From Paralysiella testudinis (GTDB lineage: Bacteria; Pseudomonadota; Gammaproteobacteria; Burkholderiales; Neisseriaceae), in NCBI RefSeq assembly GCF_016894345.1, contig NZ_CP069798.1:434001-498000 (forward strand): a stretch of DNA of 64,000 nt, in the 5' to 3' direction. Below the pieces are notes generated by a model. The model ran no database searches, was not told the origin of the DNA, and saw only the letters and a list, made by a program, of their open reading frames with translations. This document shows positions 44,220-53,346 of the stretch, in pieces (the stretch's first letter is position 1; each line of letters starts with the position of its first letter). Both the position numbers and the translations under genes were made by a program.

Positions 44220-45518
44220 ATGAAACACCTCAACACCCAACAAGCCGACTTCTGGCCGCAACTCAAAACCCTGCTGGCATTTGAAACCGCACAAGACCCG
44301 CAAATCGACGCCACCGTGGCCGCCATTTGCGCCGACGTGCAGCAGCGCGGCGATGCCGCCCTTATCGAATACACCAACCGCTTCGACGGCATGGCCGCAC
44401 AGAGCATGGCCGAGCTCACCTTAAGCCAGACCGATTTGCAGCAAGCATTTCACAGGCTGCCTGAAACCGTTCAGGCAGCCTTGCAAACCGCCGCCAAGCG
44501 GATTGAAACCTACCACCGCCATCAAAAACAGGAATCGTGGTCTTACCGCGATGCCGACGGCACCTTGCTCGGCCAGCAAATCACCGCGCTCGATCGCGTG
44601 GGCATTTATGTGCCCGGCGGCAAAGCTGCCTATCCCAGCTCGGTGATGATGAACGCCATGCCCGCCCATGTGGCCGGCGTGGGCGAAATCATCATGGTGG
44701 TGCCCACCCCGAAGGGCGAGCGCAACGACATCGTGCTGGCCGCCGCCTATGTGGCCGGGGTAACCCAGGTATTCACCGTGGGCGGCGCACAAGCCGTGGC
44801 GGCGCTGGCCTACGGCACCGACACCATCGGCCAAGTCGACAAAATCACCGGCCCCGGCAATGCCTATGTGGCCGCCGCCAAGCGGCGCGTGTTTGGCGTG
44901 GTGGGGATTGATATGGTGGCCGGCCCCAGCGAAATTCTGGTGATTGCCGACGGCAGCACCCCGCCCGAATGGGTGGCGATGGATTTATTCAGCCAAGCCG
45001 AACACGATGAAATCGCCCAAGCCATTTTGATTGCCACCGATGAAGGCTACCTGAAAAGCGTACAGGCAGCCATGCAGCGCTTGATCGCCGAAATGCCGCG
45101 CCGCGCCATTATCGAAGCCTCATTGCACAACCGCGGCGCCATGATTTTGGCACGCGATTTAGACGAAGCCTGCGCCATTGCCAACTTTATCGCACCGGAG
45201 CATTTGGAGTTATCCATCAATAATGCCGCCGCATGGGCAGACAAAATCCGCCATGCCGGTGCTATTTTTATGGGACCTTACACCAGCGAAAGCCTAGGCG
45301 ACTACTGCGCCGGCCCCAACCATGTGCTGCCCACCAGCCGCACCGCCCGTTTTGCCTCACCCTTGGGCGTGTATGATTTCCAAAAACGCAGCAGCCTGAT
45401 TGAAGTTTCCGCCGCCGGTGCACACAGCTTGGGGCAAATCGCCAGCGTATTGGCACACGGCGAAGGCCTCACCGCCCACGCCCGCGCCGCCGAAATGCGC
45501 CTGCAGGCCAAAGCATAG
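44220..45518 (+). CDS. hisD: Histidinol dehydrogenase
   Basis: 432 residues from the ATG at 44220; an upstream in-frame ATG at 44127 would add 31 residues unlike the family. Motifs: [51 protein letters not shown] and SQAEHDE with the zinc-binding Gln/His. It makes the last two oxidations to histidine. An inverted pair of complete DUS (44454-44481, loop of 4) lies inside the coding sequence and reads [10 protein letters not shown], so the mRNA carries a 12-bp hairpin there. Confidence 0.95.
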   Translation: MKHLNTQQADFWPQLKTLLAFETAQDPQIDATVAAICADVQQRGDAALIEYTNRFDGMAAQSMAELTLSQTDLQQAFHRLPETVQAALQTAAKRIETYHRHQKQESWSYRDADGTLLGQQITALDRVGIYVPGGKAAYPSSVMMNAMPAHVAGVGEIIMVVPTPKGERNDIVLAAAYVAGVTQVFTVGGAQAVAALAYGTDTIGQVDKITGPGNAYVAAAKRRVFGVVGIDMVAGPSEILVIADGSTPPEWVAMDLFSQAEHDEIAQAILIATDEGYLKSVQAAMQRLIAEMPRRAIIEASLHNRGAMILARDLDEACAIANFIAPEHLELSINNAAAWADKIRHAGAIFMGPYTSESLGDYCAGPNHVLPTSRTARFASPLGVYDFQKRSSLIEVSAAGAHSLGQIASVLAHGEGLTAHARAAEMRLQAKA

Positions 45519-45621
45519 CCGCCACGGCTTTATCGGCGGTGCCCACCGTGTTTGATGCTGTTTGTTTCATTTGTATCGTACTGTAGTACCGTTGGTTAAC
45601 CACACCTTAAGGAGTTAAGCC

Positions 45622-46200
45622 ATGAGCAAGCGCATTTTGATGTTGGTGGGCGATTACGCCGAAGACTACGAAACCATGGTGCCGTTTCAGTTTTTAAGCG
45701 GCCTGGGTTATACCGTGCACGCCGTATGCCCGGATAAAAAAGCGGGCGACACTGTGGCCACCGCCATTCACGACTTTGAAGGCGAGCAAACCTACAGCGA
45801 AAAGCGCGGGCATAATTTTGCTTTAAATTACGATTTTGCCGCAGTTAAGCCGGCGGATTATGCCGGCCTGCTGATTCCGGGCGGCCGCGCGCCGGAATAT
45901 CTGCGCATGAACGAAGCGGTACTGGCGCTGGTGCGGGCATTTGATGCGGCGCAAAAGCCGATTGCCGCTGTGTGTCATGGCGCGCAATTGCTGGCCGCTG
46001 CCGGAATCTTGCAAGGCAAAAACTGCTCCGCTTATCCGGCCTGTGCCGCCGAAGTGAAATTAGCGGGCGGCATTTATGCCGACATCGGCATCACCGAAGC
46101 GGTAACCGACGGCCATTTGGTTACCGCCCCGGCATGGCCGGCGCATCCGACGTGGCTGCACCAATTTATTACCCTATTGGGCGCCAAAATTAGCTTGTAA
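45622..46200 (+). CDS. DJ-1/PfpI family protein
   Basis: 192 residues with a strong ribosome site (taaggag). The nucleophile elbow is AAVCHGA with Cys118 and adjacent His119; the acidic partner is Glu in the region of [11 protein letters not shown] (residues 11-21). Members include glyoxalases, chaperones and amidases acting on glycated or stress-damaged molecules, and this protein cannot be assigned more closely. It stands alone. The TAA stop is directly followed by a miniature element. Confidence 0.85.
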   Translation: MSKRILMLVGDYAEDYETMVPFQFLSGLGYTVHAVCPDKKAGDTVATAIHDFEGEQTYSEKRGHNFALNYDFAAVKPADYAGLLIPGGRAPEYLRMNEAVLALVRAFDAAQKPIAAVCHGAQLLAAAGILQGKNCSAYPACAAEVKLAGGIYADIGITEAVTDGHLVTAPAWPAHPTWLHQFITLLGAKISL

Positions 46201-46305
46201 TAACAATCCTAAAAAAACAACCTAACTGCGTTGGCTCACCTTGCCGTACTACTTGTACTGTCTGCGGCTCGCCGCCTTGTTATCTTATTTTTTCGAATTG
46301 GTATA
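46201..46305. repeat. Correia-like miniature inverted-repeat element, copy 3
   Basis: Same family as 3939-4042 and 19350-19453, with a slightly diverged left end (TAACAATCCTAAAAAAACAA) directly after the TAA of the DJ-1 gene. Confidence 0.8.
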
Positions 46306-46339
46306 GCGCCCGGCTTTCAGGCAGCCTAAACATTATTAA
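46295..46339. repeat. Direct repeat flanking the GNAT gene, left copy
   Basis: 45 bp (gaattggtatagcgcccgg, then a DUS, then cattatt) match 46916-46960 except for two one-base gaps and one substitution. The pair brackets the acetyltransferase gene. Confidence 0.8.
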
Positions 46340-46349
46340 GGAAACACAC

Positions 46350-46856
46350 TTGGCTCTGGCGCACATTAAATTGGCCGTTTATCAGCCGCAACACCGTCAG
46401 GCTTTGTGTGCCTATAGGCTGCCTGAAAACCAGCTGCCGTTTGCATATCAGCCTTATCAGTGGTTATCCGAACCCCTAGCCAGCGAACTGGCCATCAACG
46501 CCCATCTGTGCGCCGTCACCGTTCTGGCCGATGGCCAGCCGGTGGGCTTTTTTGTGCTCGACAACGGCGCTTTATGTCTTAATCACCAGCGCCAGCCCGG
46601 TGCGGTGCTGCTGCGCTCCTTGAGCATCAATCCGGCATACCAAGGCCAAGGTATAGCCAAAGCCGCCGTGGCAGCCCACCGGCTGGATGCCGTAGTGCGA
46701 CAACATGACCCCGACAGCCAACGCCTAATTTTGGGCGTAAACCGCTGCAACACCGTCGCGCGCGATCTGTATCTGGCCGCCGGTTTTTACGATACGGGTG
46801 TGTATATCAATGGCGTTGCCGGGGCTCAGCATATCTTTCAGCGGAAATTCGCATAA
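46350..46856 (+). CDS. GNAT-family N-acetyltransferase
   Basis: 168 residues starting at TTG, with taagga 7 bp upstream. The acetyl-CoA loop is in LRSLSINPAYQGQGIAKAAV (residues 90-109), the RxxGxG/A-type motif in the form YQGQGIA; GVNRCNTVARDLYLAAGFYDTG is the C-terminal family motif. The substrate is unknown. The gene is flanked by 45-bp direct repeats that contain one end of a miniature element and a DUS, so it may have entered as a unit. Confidence 0.82.
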   Translation: MALAHIKLAVYQPQHRQALCAYRLPENQLPFAYQPYQWLSEPLASELAINAHLCAVTVLADGQPVGFFVLDNGALCLNHQRQPGAVLLRSLSINPAYQGQGIAKAAVAAHRLDAVVRQHDPDSQRLILGVNRCNTVARDLYLAAGFYDTGVYINGVAGAQHIFQRKFA

Positions 46857-46915
46857 AGAGAAAGATGGCAAGCTGATGCAAGAGTAATTGGTAGCTTACC
46901 TGCAAATTGTATCTA

Positions 46916-46960
46916 GAATTGGTATAGCGCCCGGTTTCAGGCAGCCTAAAACATTATTGA
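46916..46960. repeat. Direct repeat flanking the GNAT gene, right copy
   Basis: Partner of 46295-46339. It forms the leader of the following phosphoesterase gene. Confidence 0.8.
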
Positions 46961-46971
46961 AAGACAAACCG

Positions 46972-47709
46972 ATGCGCATCGCCCTTGTTTCCGACATTCA
47001 CGGCAATCTGGCGGCACTGGAAGCGGTGGCGGCAGACATCCGCCGCCGAGGTGTAGATAGGGTGGCCAATTTGGGCGACAACGTTTCCGGCCCTTTATGG
47101 CCGCAGGAAACCGCCCAGTATCTGATGGCCAGCGGCTGGCTGCATTTAGCGGGCAACCATGAACGCCAGCTGCTGACCCTGCCACCGGAGCAACAAGGCT
47201 TGTCTGACCACTATGCCCGCACCCAGCTTAACCAGGCCGAGCTAGGCTGGCTGGCCGCACTGCCTGCTGTTTTGCATCTGGATAACGATGTTTTGCTGTG
47301 CCACGGCACTCCGCACAGTGACCATACTTATTTACTGGAAACCATCTGCAATGGCAGCACCGTACTGGCCAGTGCCCATGCCATCAAGCAGCGGCTGCAA
47401 GGCAGCCGTGCCGCCGTGATCGCCTGCGGCCACACCCATATTGCCCGCAACATTCATTTAGAGGGCATGTTGTTGGTTAACCCCGGCAGTGTCGGCTTGC
47501 CCGCCTATGCCGACGATTGCCCGCCGCACACCGTTGAAACCGGCTCACCCGATGCCCGCTACGCCATTATCGAGTACCGCAACGGCCGCTGGCAGGCCAG
47601 CCATTACCGTATTGCCTATCCCCACCAACAGGCGGCCGATTTGGCGCAACAACGGCAACGGCTCGACTGGGCGGCGGCCTTGCGGCATGGCCGCATTACG
47701 CAAGCCTGA
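46972..47709 (+). CDS. Metallophosphoesterase (YfcE/calcineurin-like)
   Basis: 245 residues. Metal ligands in order: SDIHGNLAAL, LGDNVSGP, AGNHER, CHGTPHSD and CGHTHIARN. This is the single-domain calcineurin-like phosphodiesterase fold. The substrate is unknown; relatives cleave cyclic or phosphodiester compounds and nucleotides. The start at 46972 is where homology begins, with 84 bp of open frame upstream that I treat as leader. Confidence 0.85.
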   Translation: MRIALVSDIHGNLAALEAVAADIRRRGVDRVANLGDNVSGPLWPQETAQYLMASGWLHLAGNHERQLLTLPPEQQGLSDHYARTQLNQAELGWLAALPAVLHLDNDVLLCHGTPHSDHTYLLETICNGSTVLASAHAIKQRLQGSRAAVIACGHTHIARNIHLEGMLLVNPGSVGLPAYADDCPPHTVETGSPDARYAIIEYRNGRWQASHYRIAYPHQQAADLAQQRQRLDWAAALRHGRITQA

Positions 47710-47786
47710 ATACGGAACCAAATCCGAATAACATGGTCTTAGGCCAGCCTATCTGCATCAATTCGGCACTGCCGGCGGTAGACAGG

Positions 47787-47792
47787 TATAAT
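47787..47792 (+). promoter_or_regulatory. -10 element of the repetitive lipoprotein gene
   Basis: TATAAT about 35 bp upstream of the start codon; the -35 is not clear. Confidence 0.4.
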
Positions 47793-47827
47793 CACAAATG
47801 CGTTTCATTCATTACCCAAGGAAAATC

Positions 47828-48208
47828 ATGAACAAATTACTCGTTGCGGCCTTGATGGCATTGGCACTGGCCGCCTGCTCGCAAGAAACCAAGCAGGAAA
47901 CCAAAGAAGCTGCCCAAAGTGTGGCCTCCGATGTGAAAGCCGCCAAAGACAATGCCGCTTCTGCCGTGGGCGCCGCCACCGAGCAGGCCAAACAAGCCAC
48001 CGATGCTGCCGTGTCCGACACCAAAAAAGCCGCCGACAATGCGGTTGAAAAAGCCAAGCAAGCCGGCACCGAAGTGAAAGACGCCACCAAAGATGCGGCT
48101 GATGCCACCAAAGACGCCGCCGCCGATGCCGTAGCCAAGGCCAAAGCCGCCGGTGCCGATGCAAAAAAAGCGACTGAAAAAGCAGTAGAAGACGTGAAAA
48201 AACCGTAA
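47828..48208 (+). CDS. Small Ala/Lys/Asp-rich lipoprotein with LEA-like repeats
   Basis: 126 residues. Signal peptide and lipobox LAAC, then a mature part almost wholly of 11-residue-like amphipathic repeats (VKAAKDNAASAV, VEKAKQAGTEVKDATKDAAD). It should form a long charged helix or be disordered in the periplasm, resembling LEA-type stress proteins and small Neisseria lipoproteins of unknown role. It has its own TATAAT, ribosome site (caaggaaa) and strong terminator, so it is a single highly expressed gene. Confidence 0.8.
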   Translation: MNKLLVAALMALALAACSQETKQETKEAAQSVASDVKAAKDNAASAVGAATEQAKQATDAAVSDTKKAADNAVEKAKQAGTEVKDATKDAADATKDAAADAVAKAKAAGADAKKATEKAVEDVKKP

Positions 48209-48232
48209 TACCCAAATCTAAAGCAACACCCC

Positions 48233-48267
48233 AAAAAAGCCGACAGCACGCCGCTGTCGGCTTTTTT
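48233..48267 (+). terminator. Strong rho-independent terminator
   Basis: AAAAAAGCCGACAG and CTGTCGGCTTTTTT flank a 7-nt loop. It is symmetrical, so it could work from both sides. Confidence 0.85.
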
Positions 48268-48343
48268 CAGCGCCGCTGTCATCATTTTTGACGGGGTTTT
48301 CTGTTATATTAACGGCGGTTAACACGCATACAAAGGCATTCCG

Positions 48344-49840
48344 GTGATTACATTCGACGAATACCGCCGCCACGACGGCATCGGCCTGGCACAAAAAATC
48401 GCCGCCGGCGACTTTAGCCGTGAAGAAGTACTGCAAGCGGCCTTGGCACGGCTGGATGCGGTCAACCCCGGCCTGAATTTGCTGGCGCAAGATTTGCGTA
48501 GCCACGCCCAAGCCCAGCTCAAGCAGCCTGCCGGTGGCAGCGTGTTGGCCGGTGTGCCCTTATTGCTGAAGGATTTGCTCGCCGATATGCAAGGCGTGGC
48601 CACCGGCTGCGCCAGCTCTCTGCTGATGGGCATCAAAGCGCAGCAAGACAGCGACTTAACCGCTGCCTACCGCCAAGCAGGCATGGTGTTGTTTGGCAAA
48701 ACCACCTTGCCGGAGTGGGGGCTGATGCCTTATACCGAATCGGTTTTGCACGGCATCACCCGCAACCCGTGGGATGTAGAGCACACGCCAGGCGGCTCCA
48801 GCGGCGGTGCGGCGGCGGCTGTGGCGGCGCAAGTGGTGCCGATTGCCCACGGCGGCGATGGCGGCGGCTCCATTCGCATTCCGGCGGCCAATTGCGGCGT
48901 GTTCGGGCTCAAGCCCAGCCGTGGCCGCGTGAGCATGGGGCCTTTATTGGTGGATGCGTGGCAAGGCATGGTGTGTGAGCACGCGCTCACCCGCAGCGTG
49001 CGCGACAGCGCCGCCATGCTGGATATTGCCGCCGCCGCGCCGCAAACCGCCCGCCTCTATCATTGCCCGCCGCAGGCCACTTCGTTTCTGGATTGCCTGC
49101 AACAGCCCTTGCCGCGCCTGCGCATTGCCGTTACCGACACGCCGTGGCTCGGCGGCGACGTGGCCGCGCCGATTCGCGCCGCCCACGCCGATACCGTGGC
49201 CTTGCTGCAATCGCTGGGGCACGAAGTTACCGAAGCCCGCCCGGCCTTTGCCGATGTCGAAATCTTGGGGCGTGCCATGCTGGTGGCGGTGGCAGGCGAA
49301 ACCGCCAAAATCAAACGCCAGCTTCAGGCAGCCTTGGGGCGCAAAATCAGCCACCGCGATGTGGAAGCGGCCACATGGTCGCTTATCGTGTATGGCGAAC
49401 ACATCAGCGCGGGCGAAGCCTTTTGGGCGCGTGATGTCATCAATGCCCAAATGCGCATTGCCGCGCAATTTCACCAACAATACGATGTGTTGTGCACACC
49501 GGTATTGCCCCGCCTCACCCCAAAAGTGGGCGAGCTCGCGCCCTCGGCCAAAGAAGAAAAAGCCAGCCGCATTATGTTGGGCAGCCTGAAGCTGGGCTTT
49601 TTGATGAAAAACAACCCTGTGGTCGACCGCAACAGCCGCCAAAGCTTGGCCTATATCGGCTTTACCGCGCCCTTCAACATCACCGGCCAGCCCGCCATGA
49701 GCGTGCCCCTGTATTGGCATAACAATCTACCCGTGGGCAGCCAGTTTGCCGCCGCCCATGGCCGCGAAGATGTGTTGTTGCAGCTGGCGCATGAGCTGGA
49801 GCAAGCCCGCCCTTGGTTTAACCGCACTCCTGATTTATGA
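48344..49840 (+). CDS. Amidase signature family enzyme
   Basis: 498 residues starting at GTG. The Ser-cisSer-Lys triad is visible: Lys in PLLLKDL (near 76), Ser in the glycine-rich TPGGSSGGAAAAVAA (near 150) and Ser in HGGDGGGSIRIPAANCG (near 175). It hydrolyses an unknown amide; it differs from GatA in context, since no gatB or gatC is adjacent. The stop overlaps the start of the next, regulatory gene (ATGA), suggesting the pair is coupled. Confidence 0.88.
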   Translation: MITFDEYRRHDGIGLAQKIAAGDFSREEVLQAALARLDAVNPGLNLLAQDLRSHAQAQLKQPAGGSVLAGVPLLLKDLLADMQGVATGCASSLLMGIKAQQDSDLTAAYRQAGMVLFGKTTLPEWGLMPYTESVLHGITRNPWDVEHTPGGSSGGAAAAVAAQVVPIAHGGDGGGSIRIPAANCGVFGLKPSRGRVSMGPLLVDAWQGMVCEHALTRSVRDSAAMLDIAAAAPQTARLYHCPPQATSFLDCLQQPLPRLRIAVTDTPWLGGDVAAPIRAAHADTVALLQSLGHEVTEARPAFADVEILGRAMLVAVAGETAKIKRQLQAALGRKISHRDVEAATWSLIVYGEHISAGEAFWARDVINAQMRIAAQFHQQYDVLCTPVLPRLTPKVGELAPSAKEEKASRIMLGSLKLGFLMKNNPVVDRNSRQSLAYIGFTAPFNITGQPAMSVPLYWHNNLPVGSQFAAAHGREDVLLQLAHELEQARPWFNRTPDL

Positions 49841-50625
49841 ATCCCAATCCTGCCGACACCCTCGGTGCCCTGCTGCGCCAACAACGCCAAACCTTAAGCC
49901 GCCAAGACGTGGGGCTACCTGAAACCGGCAAACGCCGCGCCCCCGGCCTCACCTTGGCCGAAGTGGCGGTATTGGCCGGGGTGAGCACCCGCTGGCTGGC
50001 GCAGCTGGAGCAAGACCGGCTCACACTGCACGAATACGATGCCCTCAAACGCCTGCTCAACACCTTGCAATTAAGCCGCAAAGAACAAAGCGCTTGGCTG
50101 AAACTGGCCGGCTGGCAGCCGCAAACCCTGGCCGATTTGCCGCCCAAAGCCCGCCGCCGCCAGCTGCAACAAGCCACCGACGCCATCCGCCAGCCCGCCT
50201 ATGTGCTCGACCACCTGTGGAACCCAGTGTGCCACAACAGCGCCGCCAGCCAATTGTTTTCGCACTGGCTGGGCAAACAAGCGCACCACAGCAACTTGCT
50301 CGACTATCTCTTGCTCGACCCGCACAGCCGCGTGTTTATCGGCGATTGGCACACGCAAATACCCAAAGTATTGCAGCATTTTCTGCGCCACATCGAGCCC
50401 TATCGCGACAACGACACCGTGGCCGCCTTTATCCAAAGCCGCTGCGAATTAAGCCCGCTGTTTGCCCAACACTGCCGCCGCCCCAGCCGCAAAAGCGCCA
50501 GCCGCCCCATGCTGATGCACTTCCACCCCAGCGGCAAGCCCGCGCAAATCTGCCAACGCCTCACCCTGCACATCGCCGACTCACCCGATTGGCAATTGGT
50601 GATGTGGCTGCCTGAAAAAACCTGA
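49837..50625 (+). CDS. XRE-type regulator with MmyB-like C-terminal domain
   Basis: 262 residues. The N-terminal helix-turn-helix (LGALLRQQRQTLSR, LTLAEVAVLAGVSTRWLAQLEQ) is followed by an MmyB-type PAS-like ligand domain (AYVLDHLWNPVCHNSAASQLF) that in relatives binds fatty-acid-like ligands. It overlaps the amidase gene by 4 bp and probably regulates it or a nearby target. The final codons run into an uptake sequence (WLPEKT). Confidence 0.85.
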   Translation: MNPNPADTLGALLRQQRQTLSRQDVGLPETGKRRAPGLTLAEVAVLAGVSTRWLAQLEQDRLTLHEYDALKRLLNTLQLSRKEQSAWLKLAGWQPQTLADLPPKARRRQLQQATDAIRQPAYVLDHLWNPVCHNSAASQLFSHWLGKQAHHSNLLDYLLLDPHSRVFIGDWHTQIPKVLQHFLRHIEPYRDNDTVAAFIQSRCELSPLFAQHCRRPSRKSASRPMLMHFHPSGKPAQICQRLTLHIADSPDWQLVMWLPEKT

Positions 50626-50747
50626 GGTTCCCATGCCCTGCTTTCAGGCAGCCTAAACCCTTCAGCCCCAAACCTCACGCCACCCTGCAAGCGCCGCCCA
50701 GCTATGATATAGTTAGCGGCTGCCAAACCGCCTAATGATGGCGGCAG

Positions 50748-50794
50748 ATTATTTTGCCTACCCGCTCTTGCAGCGGGCGGGTAGGCAAAATAAT
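50748..50794 (+). promoter_or_regulatory. Perfect 18-bp stem-loop in the RNase G leader
   Basis: ATTATTTTGCCTACCCGC (50748-50765), an 11-nt loop, and the exact inverse (50777-50794), 22 bp before the start codon. It is in the position of a 5' untranslated element and could mediate autoregulation; it could instead be a terminator for upstream genes. Confidence 0.55.
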
Positions 50795-50816
50795 TTACGA
50801 TTCAGAAAGCCCTGTT

Positions 50817-52313
50817 ATGCTCAGCCCCAGTATTCCGCTGGCCAAGGATGTGGTGCGTCCGCCGGAAACCGTCCTCGTCAACATCACCCCGCAAGAAACC
50901 CGTGTGGCGGTATTAGAAGAAAACAAAGTTTGCGAAATCCACATTGAGCGCAACAGCGGCCACGGCTTGGTGGGCAATATTTATCTGGGGCTGGTGCGGC
51001 GGGTGTTGCCGGGCATGCAAAGCGCCTTTATCGACATCGGCCTAGAGCGGGCGGCGTTTCTGCATATTGTCGACGTGCTGGAGCAGCGGCAAAAGCCGGA
51101 GCAAACTCAGCGCATCGAACACATGCTGTTTGAAGGCCAAAGCGTGCTGGTGCAGGTGATTAAAGACCCCATCAACAGCAAAGGCGCGCGCCTGTCTACC
51201 CAAATCTCGCTGGCCGGGCGCTTTTTGGTGCACCTGCCGCAAGACGAACACATCGGCATTTCCCAACGCATCGAAGACGAAGAAGAACGCGCCCATTTGC
51301 GCGCACGCATGGAGGCTCTGCTGCCGGCCGAATCGTGCCACGGCTACATCATCCGCACCAGCGCCGAAACCGCCACCGATGCCGAATTGCAGGCCGATAT
51401 CGACTACCTCACCAAGCTGTGGGCCAATATCCGCCAGCTGGCCAACACCAGCGCCCCCGAAAGCCTGCTCTATCAAGACCTGCCGCTCACCTTGCGCGTG
51501 CTGCGCGATATGTACAGCAGCAACACCCGCAGCATGTTGGTGGATTCCAAAGAAAACTTCGAACGCATGCACGCCTTTGCCCAGCAATATGTGCAAGGCG
51601 CTTTGGGCACGCTGGCACTCTTCAGCGGCGAGCGCCCGCTGTTTGAAACCCACCATGTGGAAGCCGAAATCAACCAAGCCTTGCAGCCGCGCGTTAACCT
51701 CAACTTCGGCGGCTACCTGATTATCGAACCCACCGAAGCGATGACCACCATCGACGTGAACACCGGCGGCTTTGTGGGCGCGCGTAATTTCGACGAAACC
51801 ATTTTCAAAACCAATCTGGAAGCCTGCTACGCCATCGCCCGCGAATTGCGGCTGCGCAACCTTGGCGGCATTATCATCATCGACTTTATCGATATGGTGA
51901 ATGAAGAGCACCGCAATGCCGTGCTGCAAGAATTGGCCAAAGCGCTGAGCTACGACCGCACCCGCGTTACCCTCAACGGCTTTACCAGCCTAGGCTTGGT
52001 GGAACTCACCCGCAAACGCACGCGCGAGAGCCTGAGCCACATCCTCAGCGAGCCGTGCGGCACCTGCAGCGGGCGCGGGCGCCTGAAAACCGCGCAAACC
52101 GTGTGCTATGAAATTCAGCGCGAAATCGTGCGCGAGGCGCGCCGCTATGATGCGCAAAGCTACCGCATCTTGGCCGCACCGGCGGTAATCGACTTGTTTT
52201 TAGACGAAGAATCGCAATCTTTGGCCATGTTGGTGGATTTTATCGGCAAGCCGATTTCACTGGCCGTAGAAGGCAGCTATACCCAAGAGCAATTTGACGT
52301 GGTGCTGCTCTAG
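50817..52313 (+). CDS. rng: Ribonuclease G
   Basis: 498 residues from the ATG at 50817. Motifs: VLVNITPQETRVAVLEENKVC, the S1-like domain GNIYLGLVRRVLPGMQSAFIDIGLERAAFLH, the catalytic metal-binding EPTEAMTTIDVNTGGFVGA and LGGIIIIDFIDM, and the zinc-link CGTCSGRGR. It lacks the long C-terminal scaffold of RNase E, as expected of RNase G. It processes 16S rRNA 5' ends and some mRNAs. The TAG stop is the first three bases of an element remnant. A 47-nt leader hairpin precedes it. Confidence 0.93.
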   Translation: MLSPSIPLAKDVVRPPETVLVNITPQETRVAVLEENKVCEIHIERNSGHGLVGNIYLGLVRRVLPGMQSAFIDIGLERAAFLHIVDVLEQRQKPEQTQRIEHMLFEGQSVLVQVIKDPINSKGARLSTQISLAGRFLVHLPQDEHIGISQRIEDEEERAHLRARMEALLPAESCHGYIIRTSAETATDAELQADIDYLTKLWANIRQLANTSAPESLLYQDLPLTLRVLRDMYSSNTRSMLVDSKENFERMHAFAQQYVQGALGTLALFSGERPLFETHHVEAEINQALQPRVNLNFGGYLIIEPTEAMTTIDVNTGGFVGARNFDETIFKTNLEACYAIARELRLRNLGGIIIIDFIDMVNEEHRNAVLQELAKALSYDRTRVTLNGFTSLGLVELTRKRTRESLSHILSEPCGTCSGRGRLKTAQTVCYEIQREIVREARRYDAQSYRILAAPAVIDLFLDEESQSLAMLVDFIGKPISLAVEGSYTQEQFDVVLL

Positions 52314-52388
52314 GGGCTGTTAATATTTCATCACACGGCAATATTTTGGCTCCAAATCTTACTCGCAGATAAATTTAGGAACATCCCC
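52311..52388. repeat. Shortened relative of the 25764 element
   Basis: GGGGCTGTTAATATTTCATC, then cacggcaatattttggct, closely follows the left part of the element at 25764; the right end has aggaacatcccc. It begins at the stop codon of rng. Confidence 0.5.
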
Positions 52389-52416
52389 TGTTTTCAGGCA
52401 GCCGGAAAGACCCTCC

Positions 52417-53211
52417 ATGAACACCCTAACCCAACCGCAAAGCGACACCCTCTGGCACACCATCCGCCGCGAAACCGAGCAGGCCTGTGCCGACGAGCCC
52501 ACGCTGGCCAGCTTTCTGCACCTCACCGTGCTGCGCCACCAAAGCTTTGAGCGCGTGCTGGCGTTTCATTTGTCCAGCAAACTGGCCAGCCCGATTATGG
52601 ACGCGCGCGCGCTGTACGAGATTTACCTCAACGCGCTGCGCAGTGACGACAGCATTGTTGAAGCGGCGCTGGCCGATATTGTGGCCTACTACGAGCGCGA
52701 TGCCGCTTGCGATGCGTATTCGCTGCCGCTGTTGTATTACAAAGGCTTTCACGCCATCCAAGCGCACCGTATCAACCATTGGCTGTGGCAGCAAGGCCGC
52801 CGCACACTGGCCTATTTCCTGCAAAACCGCGCCTCCGAAGTATTTGGTGTCGACATCCATCCCGCCGCCCGCTTCGGCCACGGCATTATGATTGACCACG
52901 GCACCGGCGTGGTGGTGGGCGAAACCGCCGTGCTCGGCAACGACATCTCCCTGCTGCACGGCGTTACCCTAGGCGGCTCCGGCAAAGAATCGGGCGACCG
53001 CCACCCCAAAATCGGCGACGGCGTGATGATTGGCGCCAATGCCTCGGTGCTGGGCAATATTCGCGTGCACAACTGCGCCAAAATCGGTGCCGGCAGCGTG
53101 GTGGTGGAAGACGTGCCCGCCCACACCACTGTGGTGGGCGTACCCGCCCGCACCGTGGTGGGGCAATCCGGCTGCCATATGCCCGCCGCAGAGATGGATC
53201 AGCGTATTTGA
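52417..53211 (+). CDS. cysE: Serine O-acetyltransferase
   Basis: 264 residues. An N-terminal helical domain (TLWHTIRRETEQACADEPTLASFLHLTVL) is followed by left-handed beta-helix repeats with the catalytic Asp/His in HPAARFGHGIMIDHGTGVVVGETAV and a glycine-rich LGGSGKESGDRHPKIGDGV. It acetylates serine for cysteine synthesis. The normal C-terminal tail that binds cysteine synthase (often ending in Ile) is present: the protein ends QRI. Confidence 0.93.
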   Translation: MNTLTQPQSDTLWHTIRRETEQACADEPTLASFLHLTVLRHQSFERVLAFHLSSKLASPIMDARALYEIYLNALRSDDSIVEAALADIVAYYERDAACDAYSLPLLYYKGFHAIQAHRINHWLWQQGRRTLAYFLQNRASEVFGVDIHPAARFGHGIMIDHGTGVVVGETAVLGNDISLLHGVTLGGSGKESGDRHPKIGDGVMIGANASVLGNIRVHNCAKIGAGSVVVEDVPAHTTVVGVPARTVVGQSGCHMPAAEMDQRI

Positions 53212-53245
53212 GATTGGTGGTGAGCCGATACATCATTTCATAATG

Positions 53246-53290
53246 AAAAGGCTGCCTGAAACGCAAAAACGGCGTTTCAGGCAGCCTTTT
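53246..53290 (+). terminator. DUS hairpin after cysE
   Basis: AAAAGGCTGCCTGAAACG and CGTTTCAGGCAGCCTTTT form an 18-bp stem with a 9-nt loop. Confidence 0.8.
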
Positions 53291-53346
53291 CATGTTTCGC
53301 TATCGCTGCTGTCCTCATAGTCTGATTTATACGCAACCCCAACCCT

